Shown here in pieces: positions 46,901-54,681 of a stretch of 64,000 nt of DNA. This stretch comes from Pectobacterium polaris (GTDB lineage Bacteria; Pseudomonadota; Gammaproteobacteria; Enterobacterales; Enterobacteriaceae). The translations under genes and the position numbers were made by a program. The stretch is taken from positions 3,782,001 through 3,846,000 of the forward strand of contig NZ_CP017481.1 in the NCBI RefSeq assembly GCF_002307355.1. Direction: 5' to 3'. The notes below the pieces were generated by a model, which searched no databases, was not told where the DNA came from, and saw only the letters and a program-made list of their open reading frames with translations. The stretch's first letter is position 1. Each line of letters begins with the position of its first letter.

Positions 46901-49900
46901 AAGCCAGAGCGTCCGCCTATACCCCGCCGACAGAAATTCAGTCCATCAGCCTCAGCCCGAGCGTGATGAAGGAGAATACCCAAGCGACCAGCAACGCGCC
47001 ATCGCTGGCGGATTATGCCGCGCAGCGCGTGGAAGTGGCCGGACAGAACACCGATGTCATTCGTTCCATAACACCGGACGCTTCTCTGCCAACCGGCAGC
47101 CTGTTCACCACCCTGCCGGATGCCACCAGCAGCTATCTGATCGAAACCGATCCGCGTTTCACCAATCAGAGAACCTGGCTGAGTTCCGACTATATGCTGA
47201 GCCAGTTGCGGACCGATCCGTCGATCACGCAAAAACGCCTCGGCGATGGTTTCTATGAACAGCGCCTGGTGCGCGAGCAGATCGTTGAGCTGGTCGGCCA
47301 GCGTTATCTGGCGGATTACACCAGCGATGAAGAACAGTACAAAGGCCTGATGGAAGCGGGCGTCAGCTTCGCGAAGAAATTCAACCTGGTACCGGGCGTG
47401 GCGCTGACCGCCGAGCAAATGAAGCAGATCACCCAGGATATGGTGTGGCTGGTGGCGCAGGATATGAAGATGCCAGATGGCACCACCCAGCGCGTGCTGG
47501 TACCGCAGGTTTATGCGCAGGTGCAGCAAGGCGATATGGACGGCAGCGGCGCACTGCTGGCGGGTAAGAACGTCAGCATCGGCGTCAGCGGCGGCATGCT
47601 GAACAGCGGTCGCATCAACGCCACCCAACTGGTCAGCATTTCCGGCGACGAGATCGTCAATGTGGGCGGTATCATCGCCGGTAAATCCGTGTCCCTGCAG
47701 GCAACCAACGACATCACCAATACCGGTGGCACGGTACGTGCGACCGATACCCTGCTGGCGCAGGCCGGACGTGATCTCACCGTCGCCAGCGAGACCAATC
47801 ACGCCGAGAGCCAGAACGGCAGCAACAGCTTCAGCCGTGACAATATCGAGCGCGTGGCAGGCATGTATGTGCAAGGTGACGATGGCAAACTGCTGCTGCA
47901 GGCAGGCCGTGATGTCAATCTGCAGGCCGCGCAGGTGGTCAGTTCCGGTGAAAACAGCCAGACGCAGATCGCCGCTAACCGCGATATCAATATGACCACC
48001 ATTACCACCGGCAGCAGCGACAAGGTGGTATGGGATAAAGATAACCACGTCACGCAGACGCTGACTCAGGTACAGGGCAGTGACGTCACCAGCGACGGCA
48101 ATATCACGCTGAACGCGGGCAATAATATTAACGCTCAGGCGGCGAAACTGAATGCCGATCGGCAGCTTGCGCTGACGGCCACCAATGATATCAACCTCGG
48201 CAGCGCCAGCAGCCTGGAATATCTCGACATGAACTCGAAGGTGAAAGGTTCCGGCTTCCTGTCGAAACGCACCACGACCACCCGCGCCGGCTACGATGCC
48301 ACGCTGGCGAACGGCAGCAGCCTGGGCGGGGAAAATATCGCCGTCAGCGCGGGTAACAACCTGAATATCACTGGCAGCGATGTGGCGGCGGATCGGGATC
48401 TGGCGCTGCATGCTGGTAACGACCTCAACGTCACGGCGGCAGAAGAGAGCCGCGACAGCTGGTCGATGAAGAAAACCACCAAATCGGGCCTGATGAGCAG
48501 CGGCGGCATTGGCTTCTTTGTCGGTTCAATCAAAGAGGCCTCAACCTCTGATACTGACGCACTGACCCATCACAACAGCACGCTGGGCAGCGTCAATGGC
48601 GATACCCGTCTGGTCGCAGGCAATAATATCGCCGTGCAGGGTTCTGATGTGATCGCTGGTAACGACATTAATATGGTGGCGAACAACATCACCATTGATG
48701 CCGCGAATAACCAAAGCACCACCGACACTACGTACGAACGTAAACAGACAGGGCTGACGTTGGCGCTGTCCGGCGCGATTGGCAGCGCGATCAACACTGC
48801 CTACACCAGCGCGAAAGCCGCCGATGAGCAGCAGGATGGCCGTATGGCATCGCTGCAGAAGCTGAAATCCGGTCTGGCAGGCGTACAGGCCGCTCAGGCG
48901 GCAGTACTGGCGTCGCAGAACACTACCGACCAGAACGCCATTGGTGTCAGCCTGTCGCTGAGTACTTCGAAGTCGAAGAGCGAGAGCCACAGCGAAGCGG
49001 TCAACGCCTCCGGCAGCACCGTGCAGGCGGGCAACAATATCAATCTGGTGGCGACCGGCTCAGAGAATGGCGACGATGGCGATCTGACCATCGGTGGCAG
49101 TCAGCTGAAAGCGGGCAACGATGTGTTGCTGTCGGCAAACCGCGATATCAACCTGCTGTCAGCGCAGAACACGCAGTTGCAGACCGGCAAAAACAGCAAC
49201 AGCGGTGGCGGCATCGGCGTTAGCATCGGTGCGGGCCAAGGCGGTGCAGGAATCAGTGTGTTTGCCAATGCCAGTAAAGGTTCCGGTAACGAGAATGGCG
49301 ATGGCCTGACACATACAGAAACCACCGTCGACGCCGGTAATAAGCTGACGGTCAACAGCGGGCGTGACACCACCCTGCGCGGCGCACAGCTGAGTGCCGA
49401 TCAGGTCGTCGCCAATGTCGGCCGTAACCTGACGCTACAGAGTGAGCAGGACGTTAATAACTACGACTCGAAGCAAAAGAACAGCTCAGCAGGCGCCAGT
49501 TTTACCTTTGGCAGCATGACTGGCAGCGTCAGCGCCAATGTGGCGAAGGACAAAATCCACAGCACCTATAACAGTGTGCAGGAGCAAACCGGCATCTTCG
49601 CGGGTGACGGCGGCTTCGATATCACTGTCGGTAACCACACGCAGTTGGATGGTGCCGTGATTGGCAGCACCGCCAGCGAAGATAAAAACCGTCTCAGTAC
49701 TGGCACGCTGGGCTTCAGCAATATCAACAACAGTGCAGAGTTTGAGGTGTCACACAGCAGCGTCGGTATCAGCACTGGCGGGCTGGGTGCGCAGGATCTG
49801 CTGAAAAACGCCGTGCAAAATCTGGCGGCCAATGGCCTAGGAGCGAGTGGCAGCGATGGGAATGCTTCCGGTACGACTTATGCTGCCGTTTCTCCAGGAT

Positions 49901-51741
49901 CGCTGATTATCCGTGATCAGGCGAACCAGCAGCAGGATGTCAGCGAACTGAGCCGCGATGTCGAGCACGCTAACCAAAGTATCAGCCCAATCTTCGATAA
50001 AGCGAAGGAACAGCAGCGTTTGAACCAACTGCGCCTGATTAGCGACGTTGTTAACCAAGGCGTGGATATCACCCTCAGCCAGGGCCAGATTATGGCAAAC
50101 AACGCGGGAATTAACGCGGCTGGCGAGTGGGATGAGACCAAGGAGACGCGTCAGGAGTACTGGACTCGGGTACAAAATACCGCCGCGTATAAGGACATCA
50201 ACGATCAATATAAAGCAGGTGGTGAGCTTAATAAAGGCATTCGTGCCGCAGCGGCAGCCATCACTGCGCTGGCGGGTGGTGATCCACTGAAAGCACTGGC
50301 ACAAGGTGCTGCACCTTATCTGTCCAGCACCGTGCGCGATTTGACTCTGCAGAATAGCGACAATCCCACTGCCGCGCAGATCGCAGCCAATGCCATCGGT
50401 CACGCTATCGTTGGCGGCGTGGTGGCTGAGCTTTCCGGTTCCAACGCCACTGCCGGGGCCGTTGGTGCAGCAGGTGGTGAGCTGGCCGCGCGAGCGATCG
50501 TCGACTATCTCTATCCAAACAGAACGGTTGAGTCACTGACTGATGATGAACGGGCGAAAGTCAGTAATCTGGCGTCTCTGGCTGCCACCATGGCGGCAGG
50601 TCTGGCAAGCGATTCTTCAGCAGGCGCGGTGGCAGGACATGACGCGGGTAAAAATGCCGTTGATTATAACCTGCTGTCAAATAAGTACGGCGTTGAAAAA
50701 CTGAGTAAAGAAGGCCGCGCGCTGTATGAAAAACTAAAAGCCGCCGGTATCGGTGGCATGGATGAACTACAGGAACGCTTTGCTGCCTGTGGTTCTAATG
50801 GTCAATGCCAGACCGATATCCGTAATGAGTACCGTAAACGGGAAAAAGAAGCGGGTGAAAAGCTGGTCGCGATGTATCAATCTGGGGCAATAACGGCTGA
50901 TGAGTTCGGCTATCTCGTAACAGATTATGCCAGGACTATGATGAATGGCGCGCAACAGGGCCAGTTAAATTCTGATTACTCTGGATTCATCGGTGACATC
51001 TATACACAGACGGGCATTGACTGGACACCGATGGGCATCGCTGGCAATCCTTATGTCGCCGCTATTAAGGGCAGTGAACAACTTACCGAATGGAAAGCAC
51101 AGGGACTGAGCGATGAGAAAATCCGTGAGCTGGCACTGAAAAACGATATCATTACCTCAGCGATGACGCCTGTTGATATCAATGGGATCCTCAGCTTATA
51201 CGATAATGGTGCATCGGCGCAGGAAGTTGTAAAATTTGCGGCTGGCATGGCGTTCAACAAAGTCATACAAAAAACGCAGACGGGAGCAGGGAAAGGAAGT
51301 GCGTTAAATCAGGCAGATAAAGTTGCTGCTCAGGCGCAGCAAGATCTGCTGGATAAAATTAAGAATTTCCCTTCGAAAACCCAGGCGAATAAAACCGCCA
51401 CCATGGTTGGCGCATATGACCCAGTGACAGGTAAAACCGCGGTAGGAAGCAGTAATGCCAGCATCACAGCTGATGCACTGGATCCCAAAACTGTTGCCTA
51501 CATTGAAAAGCAGTTAGGCGTCAAAATCGGTGAATTTACAAGTTTTTGTAAGAACAAAGCAGGAGCCTGTGCTGAAGTTTCTGCAGCAGACCAACTGGTT
51601 CGTCAGGGTGCATCACCGGAGAATGTTAAATTCACGGATGCCGTCAGGCCAAGAGCGGTGTACGACGCAGGAAAAGTGACACCAGAATCGGTCATAAAAC
51701 CTTGCGAAAATTGCCAGGTAACATGGCCTAAAGGACAATAA
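43918..51741 (+). CDS. cdiA: Contact-dependent growth inhibition effector CdiA with C-terminal deaminase-like toxin
   Basis: A 2607-residue secreted filament starting with GTG. Order: extended signal peptide (MNKNLYRVIFNKARGLLIVV, then second hydrophobic part ending QVMAA, about residue 67), TPS domain (about 68-330, with NPAGISCDGCGFIN), FHA beta-helix repeats in two blocks, a Cys/Tyr-rich middle segment (about 860-930, possible receptor-binding region), a second FHA block, then a pretoxin part. The usual VENN motif has become VDYN (residue 2248). The last about 120 residues carry the deaminase signature: CAE at 2551-2553 and PCENC at 2595-2599, resembling YwqJ-type toxins. Delivered on contact, it should deaminate a nucleic-acid or nucleotide base; the target is unknown. 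Base composition drops toward the toxin end, typical of exchanged CdiA-CT modules. Confidence 0.9.
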   Translation: MNKNLYRVIFNKARGLLIVVSEINRGQGKSGANGVGHTLSQLIGRMKPTAFLTMTALGLVTLAPQVMAAGIVADKSAPGGQQPNVMQSANGTPQVNIQTPSAGGVSHNKYTQFDVDNKGAILNNSHKQVQTQLGGWVASNPWLAKGEAKIILNEVNSRDPSKLNGYVEVAGRKAQVVIANPAGISCDGCGFINANRATLTTGTPQITNGELRGYRVGSGEIVVEGAGMDSSRQDYTDLIARTVKVNAGIWAKDVTVTTGKNEVAADNNKVVDNNSATASSAAESDSSDVKPTLAIDVAQLGGMYAGKIRLVATEQGVGVSNKGTLGTQAGDITINANGDIVNSGTVNAGQDLLLGGKKVDNSGTLFAQRDHSTTASDEVINSGLIAAKGNTHVRGATIRNSKGAAIAAGMKTDGTLANSGNLTLASDGKLTSQGQALAGGNLNASASQIDLSGSDTAAHHATLTSSSDIITDDAQLLASGDLKLSAAGKLSNDRGVINANALQVSTPVISNRGGQLLQSGDHDLQLSSDSIDNQNGRIAANAKKFSVQSASLNNQSGTIMAAGSGSLDVAASSELNNQNGTLAAASDLTIATPVLNNNLGQISANKQLTLDQQNSSALSRAAATNSDLRISNEGGRLVAGQQLIFRGREINGSGEILSLGDMDLSFADGFSNNNKTLANGDLTLNVNNSLINNALLGAGGKLNVQASNIDNQPTGELSAQQTTLNASDTLSNRGLIDGVLTRINASTINNIGTGRIYGDGLAINAATLNNLAENNSSATIAARQRLDLGVGTLNNHTHSLIYSGGDLAIGGNLDENGVASGKAGDLNNHSATIESVGNMALSFTALNNINDNFVTRFVQLSEKQKNEYMVVDLNNGVHYSPDDYNISFYKNEVRHICIEGVVCGRDHYYQYSYTETVREEQIAQSDPAKIIAGGQISLAGDKLLNDKSQIIAGGSLLTAVKELVNTEVTGQKLTEKVGQVIEWDRIHKKGTDSQKARASAYTPPTEIQSISLSPSVMKENTQATSNAPSLADYAAQRVEVAGQNTDVIRSITPDASLPTGSLFTTLPDATSSYLIETDPRFTNQRTWLSSDYMLSQLRTDPSITQKRLGDGFYEQRLVREQIVELVGQRYLADYTSDEEQYKGLMEAGVSFAKKFNLVPGVALTAEQMKQITQDMVWLVAQDMKMPDGTTQRVLVPQVYAQVQQGDMDGSGALLAGKNVSIGVSGGMLNSGRINATQLVSISGDEIVNVGGIIAGKSVSLQATNDITNTGGTVRATDTLLAQAGRDLTVASETNHAESQNGSNSFSRDNIERVAGMYVQGDDGKLLLQAGRDVNLQAAQVVSSGENSQTQIAANRDINMTTITTGSSDKVVWDKDNHVTQTLTQVQGSDVTSDGNITLNAGNNINAQAAKLNADRQLALTATNDINLGSASSLEYLDMNSKVKGSGFLSKRTTTTRAGYDATLANGSSLGGENIAVSAGNNLNITGSDVAADRDLALHAGNDLNVTAAEESRDSWSMKKTTKSGLMSSGGIGFFVGSIKEASTSDTDALTHHNSTLGSVNGDTRLVAGNNIAVQGSDVIAGNDINMVANNITIDAANNQSTTDTTYERKQTGLTLALSGAIGSAINTAYTSAKAADEQQDGRMASLQKLKSGLAGVQAAQAAVLASQNTTDQNAIGVSLSLSTSKSKSESHSEAVNASGSTVQAGNNINLVATGSENGDDGDLTIGGSQLKAGNDVLLSANRDINLLSAQNTQLQTGKNSNSGGGIGVSIGAGQGGAGISVFANASKGSGNENGDGLTHTETTVDAGNKLTVNSGRDTTLRGAQLSADQVVANVGRNLTLQSEQDVNNYDSKQKNSSAGASFTFGSMTGSVSANVAKDKIHSTYNSVQEQTGIFAGDGGFDITVGNHTQLDGAVIGSTASEDKNRLSTGTLGFSNINNSAEFEVSHSSVGISTGGLGAQDLLKNAVQNLAANGLGASGSDGNASGTTYAAVSPGSLIIRDQANQQQDVSELSRDVEHANQSISPIFDKAKEQQRLNQLRLISDVVNQGVDITLSQGQIMANNAGINAAGEWDETKETRQEYWTRVQNTAAYKDINDQYKAGGELNKGIRAAAAAITALAGGDPLKALAQGAAPYLSSTVRDLTLQNSDNPTAAQIAANAIGHAIVGGVVAELSGSNATAGAVGAAGGELAARAIVDYLYPNRTVESLTDDERAKVSNLASLAATMAAGLASDSSAGAVAGHDAGKNAVDYNLLSNKYGVEKLSKEGRALYEKLKAAGIGGMDELQERFAACGSNGQCQTDIRNEYRKREKEAGEKLVAMYQSGAITADEFGYLVTDYARTMMNGAQQGQLNSDYSGFIGDIYTQTGIDWTPMGIAGNPYVAAIKGSEQLTEWKAQGLSDEKIRELALKNDIITSAMTPVDINGILSLYDNGASAQEVVKFAAGMAFNKVIQKTQTGAGKGSALNQADKVAAQAQQDLLDKIKNFPSKTQANKTATMVGAYDPVTGKTAVGSSNASITADALDPKTVAYIEKQLGVKIGEFTSFCKNKAGACAEVSAADQLVRQGASPENVKFTDAVRPRAVYDAGKVTPESVIKPCENCQVTWPKGQ

Positions 51742-51742
51742 T

Positions 51743-52348
51743 GTGAATACCTTAAACATAAATTGGAAACCTGAATTCGGTACAATTTTCACCTGGTTTG
51801 CGATGGATAAGCATGGGAAAATTGCCGTTATGGTTAACAACTGCTTTGGTGACCTACCGAAAGCGCTTTTATCAATCAATGATGCCGAGTCATTACTCGA
51901 CCAGTTGAACGAATTTTTATGGGAAGAATCGGAACAATTTAACGTCTATCCTGAGAATAAGTGCGGTCAGACTGTGTCAGACCTCTATTCCGGCTTAAGA
52001 TTTAGCCATATGGCTAGCAGAGAAGAATTTGATCAATGGCTAAAAGAACGATCTGGTTATGAGCAAAAAATCGGGGAATATAATGTCCCCTCAGTAAAGG
52101 GATTTTTTGTCTACCATGGGATTGAGGGAAGTTTTGAAGGCGAAGATTATCTTGTTGGCTATGAAGGTAACACGAAAATGGGTGATTACTTCCGCTTCTT
52201 AACACCTACGGTTTATGGTTCGATAGCCGATTTTCCCAGCGAGCTACATCATGGCATTGCAGTATCAGATGTAGTCGATTTCACAACGGATCGACTATTT
52301 GATAACGCAAAAATCAACGACTATTTCCCCAGAATGTATAGTGAATGA
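51743..52348 (+). CDS. cdiI: Probable CdiI immunity protein
   Basis: A 201-residue soluble protein starting with GTG one base after the cdiA stop, with AAAGGA seven bases upstream (inside the cdiA end). The position directly after a CdiA toxin module is the defining mark of CdiI. The sequence (KPEFGTIFTWFAMDKHGKIAVMVNN; acidic, aromatic-rich) is not one I can assign to a named Imm family. It is more AT-rich than the cdiA body but like the toxin end, so toxin and immunity look acquired as one cassette. It should bind and block the deaminase domain in the cytoplasm. A strong terminator follows. Confidence 0.78.
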   Translation: MNTLNINWKPEFGTIFTWFAMDKHGKIAVMVNNCFGDLPKALLSINDAESLLDQLNEFLWEESEQFNVYPENKCGQTVSDLYSGLRFSHMASREEFDQWLKERSGYEQKIGEYNVPSVKGFFVYHGIEGSFEGEDYLVGYEGNTKMGDYFRFLTPTVYGSIADFPSELHHGIAVSDVVDFTTDRLFDNAKINDYFPRMYSE

Positions 52349-52354
52349 TGATAT

Positions 52355-52386
52355 AGCCTCAGCGTAATGCTGAGGCTTATTTTTAC
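52355..52386 (+). terminator. Terminator of the CDI operon
   Basis: AGCCTCAGC (52355-52363), loop GTAAT and GCTGAGGCT (52369-52377) are followed by TATTTTTAC, seven bases after the immunity stop. Confidence 0.92.
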
Positions 52387-52460
52387 TCTGGTTGAATAAA
52401 ACGTTTAGACATTACTCCCCCCTTTCACTAGATGATTTGAATAGTCCAGTAATCGAGGAA

Positions 52461-53021
52461 ATGAAAGTGAAATTTTTACGACTAACCAACCTTGCTGCGA
52501 TAGCTATTTTAGCTTCAGGCTGCTCCATCATGCCGAATAATTCCTTTTTTACCCCACCAACTGAAAAAAATGACTCCCCGTGGGTACGTATCGTAGATAA
52601 CACAGAACAGACGAGTATTTACCAGACGTTAAACGGCAAACGCACTGGCGGTCTTATTCGTTCCAGTGAATGGGTTTTACAGAACACCCAGGATCGCGGA
52701 ATGCCAAAAGTATCTGGAGAGAAATACAATATTGACTACTACGAAACACCATTAGTGCCTGATGTTGAAACAGCGATTATCAACGTTTATGTTGAAAGCA
52801 AATACTCATGCCTTATTACCACTCGCTTTGTTCCGGAAAAAGGCAAAAAATATCAGTTCCAGTTGGAAGCCGATACGTTGCACTACCAGTGCCGCGTACA
52901 GGCTAGCGAGCTGGTGAAGGACAATCATGGTCAGTGGAAACTGGCACCGCTACAGAATGTTCGCTACAGCGCGAAAGAAGGAAATGGCTGGCATCCGATG
53001 CACAGTGGGATCGGATCATAG
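52461..53021 (+). CDS. Lipoprotein of unknown function at the island's end
   Basis: A 186-residue lipoprotein from the ATG at 52461 (CGAGGAA upstream); the signal MKVKFLRLTNLAAIAILASG ends in the lipobox LASGC. The mature part has SPWVRIVDN near the front, and four cysteines in all including the lipid one; the pair in KYSCLITTRF and LHYQCRV probably forms a disulfide. A longer frame back to 52392 lacks a proper start. No domain is recognised. It lies after the CDI terminator, so it has its own promoter, and before the pspC end. It might be part of the island cargo or an independent envelope protein. Confidence 0.75.
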   Translation: MKVKFLRLTNLAAIAILASGCSIMPNNSFFTPPTEKNDSPWVRIVDNTEQTSIYQTLNGKRTGGLIRSSEWVLQNTQDRGMPKVSGEKYNIDYYETPLVPDVETAIINVYVESKYSCLITTRFVPEKGKKYQFQLEADTLHYQCRVQASELVKDNHGQWKLAPLQNVRYSAKEGNGWHPMHSGIGS

Positions 53022-53044
53022 AGATTTCTGCGAGAAAACAGCGC

Positions 53045-53087
53045 GACATTATCCACTCTCGACTCAAGTCGTACGGTGGATAATGTC
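53045..53087. terminator. 12-bp perfect inverted repeat at the island-psp border
   Basis: GACATTATCCAC (53045-53056) pairs with GTGGATAATGTC (53076-53087), and the loop itself can pair (TCGAC/GTCGT, imperfect). It lies between the convergent lipoprotein and pspC genes; likely a bidirectional terminator. Confidence 0.65.
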
Positions 53088-53113
53088 AGCGAAAGAGTAT
53101 AACCGATGAAAAA

Positions 53114-53479
53114 TTACAGGTGACGAAAGCGGTTCTGAACACCAAACGTATCCGAGGTGACATAGCGTTCAATGTTGCGCAGGCGCTGTTCGCTGGCCTG
53201 CAAGGTCGCATCCGCTTCATTCAGCAGTTGGCTGGGTGTGCGAGCCGCTTTTTCATCCTCAAATCCCATTCCCGCCGGAGCCGGGTCGAGCATAAAGGTC
53301 AGAATGATGTAGGCCACCATGGTGAAAAAGAACAGGCCGAAAAATATCGACAGCACCGCAATCAGCCGCACGAGTTTCACTGGCACGTCAAAGTAACGTG
53401 CTAAACCAGCGCAAACCCCTTTCAGCATGCCTTCTTCCGGTATGCGGTATAACGTTTTACCTGACCACGTATTGTTCAT
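53114..53479 (-). CDS. pspC: Phage shock protein C
   Basis: A 121-residue inner-membrane protein with the PspC domain (LYRIPEEGMLKGVCAGLARYFDVPVKLVRLIAVLS), a membrane helix (SIFFGLFFFTMVAYIILTFML) and a cytoplasmic tail with a Leu/Glu helix (LLNEADATLQASEQRLRNIERYV). With PspB it senses membrane stress such as secretin mislocalisation and pulls PspA off PspF. Its start overlaps the pspB stop by one base. In E. coli pspD follows, but no pspD-like frame is present downstream. Confidence 0.95.
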   Translation of the reverse strand: MNNTWSGKTLYRIPEEGMLKGVCAGLARYFDVPVKLVRLIAVLSIFFGLFFFTMVAYIILTFMLDPAPAGMGFEDEKAARTPSQLLNEADATLQASEQRLRNIERYVTSDTFGVQNRFRHL

Positions 53480-53703
53480 TACGATTTTCTCCAGTCCGGG
53501 TGTTCTGCATCCAGAATATCTTCCAGCGCCCTGATACGCTCACGCATACGGTTGGATTCTTCCGTTAAATGTGTGAGACGTTGCATATCGTTTTGTCCCA
53601 GTTGAGCACTGTTTTTACGCTGACTGTAATGTAGCCAAAGCCATATCGGTGCCACAAACAACATGAAAATGGTCAGCGGAATGGCAAGAAACAACGCACT
53701 CAT
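53479..53703 (-). CDS. pspB: Phage shock protein B
   Basis: A 74-residue protein: N-terminal membrane helix (LFLAIPLTIFMLFVAPIWLWLHY), then a basic segment and a leucine-zipper-like helix (LTHLTEESNRMRERIRALEDILD) ending HPDWRKS, all typical for PspB. It works with PspC as the membrane sensor of the Psp response. Coupled to pspC. Confidence 0.95.
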   Translation of the reverse strand: MSALFLAIPLTIFMLFVAPIWLWLHYSQRKNSAQLGQNDMQRLTHLTEESNRMRERIRALEDILDAEHPDWRKS

Positions 53704-53790
53704 TGTGTCTCCTTAGTTATTATTCACCCGTCGGTGGCTGCCGTTTTCTAACGACAGCCCATCCGATAGCGTTTACGCGCTTATGACGCT

Positions 53791-54456
53791 TTACTCTGCT
53801 GGCTTAACTTTAGCCTTAAGTGCCGCCAACTGCGCGCTGATTTCATCGTCCGCTTTCAGTTCGGCAAACTGCTGATCCAACGATTTTTGTTTCCCTAACC
53901 CGTGGCTTTCAGCTTCCGCTTCCATCGTATCGATGCGGCGTTCGAACTGATCGAAACGTGCCATCGCTTCATCCAGCTTACCGCTATCCAACTGGCGACG
54001 CACATCACGCGACGATGCCGCAGCCTGATGGCGCAGCGTCAGCGCCTGCTGGCGAGCACGGGTTTCACTCAATTTGTTTTCCAGCTCGCCGATTTCACGC
54101 TTCATGCGCTCCAGCGTTTCATCCACGCTTTCGGCTTCATGCTGCAACACCGCGATCAGGTCGGTCAGCTTCTGCTTTTCAATCAGCGCCGCACGAGCCA
54201 GATCGTCTTTATCTTTACGCAGCGCCAGCTCGGCTTTTTCCTGCCACTGTTCCTGCTGACCGTGCGCTTGTTCAATACGACGGGCAATCTGTTTCTTTTC
54301 TGCCAACGCCCGCGCCGAGGTTGAACGTACCTCAACCAACGTATCTTCCATTTCCTGAATCATCAGCCGCACCAATTTCTGCGGATCTTCAGCTTTATCC
54401 AGCAAAGAATTGATGTTGGCGTTCACGATGTCGGCAAAACGAGAAAAAATACCCAT
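53791..54456 (-). CDS. pspA: Phage shock protein A
   Basis: A 221-residue coiled-coil protein of the ESCRT-III-related PspA/Vipp1 family. The N-terminal amphipathic helix ([20 protein letters not shown]) binds membrane; four long helices follow, with conserved [22 protein letters not shown] and [18 protein letters not shown]. It has two jobs: it inhibits PspF when the membrane is healthy and forms scaffolds on damaged membrane under stress. It is first in the pspABC operon, behind a sigma-54-type promoter and divergent from pspF. Confidence 0.97.
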   Translation of the reverse strand: MGIFSRFADIVNANINSLLDKAEDPQKLVRLMIQEMEDTLVEVRSTSARALAEKKQIARRIEQAHGQQEQWQEKAELALRKDKDDLARAALIEKQKLTDLIAVLQHEAESVDETLERMKREIGELENKLSETRARQQALTLRHQAAASSRDVRRQLDSGKLDEAMARFDQFERRIDTMEAEAESHGLGKQKSLDQQFAELKADDEISAQLAALKAKVKPAE

Positions 54457-54546
54457 AATTACATCCTCTTCATGATTTCCAGCGTCTGATTACGCCTGAT
54501 TTATCACCGTGACCAGCTGAGCCAGTCGCGATCTCGTTATAGATAT

Positions 54547-54563
54547 ATCAATAAGCATGCCAA
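54547..54563 (-). promoter_or_regulatory. Sigma-54-type promoter for pspA
   Basis: On the minus strand the sequence is TTGGCATGCTTATTGAT, i.e. GG, ten bases, GA, one base off the TGGCAC-N5-TTGCW pattern. It lies about 90 bases upstream of pspA in the pspA-pspF gap, where PspF would act. Confidence 0.65.
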
Positions 54564-54681
54564 CTTTTAATTCAGTTTAACCAACTGAAAATTAAAGAAT
54601 AGATAATTTTGACTATTTTCTCCTTTCCGCTAGATTAGTCAAATACACTAACAGTTAGTAAAAATAACACGGTGAAACATC

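Noticed and set aside
46726..48411. 561-codon open frame antisense to cdiA, and other long minus-strand frames (for example 43966-45297)
   Set aside because: They lie opposite the repetitive high-GC cdiA gene, have His/Gln/Ala-rich composition typical of antisense frames, and lack ribosome sites or domains.
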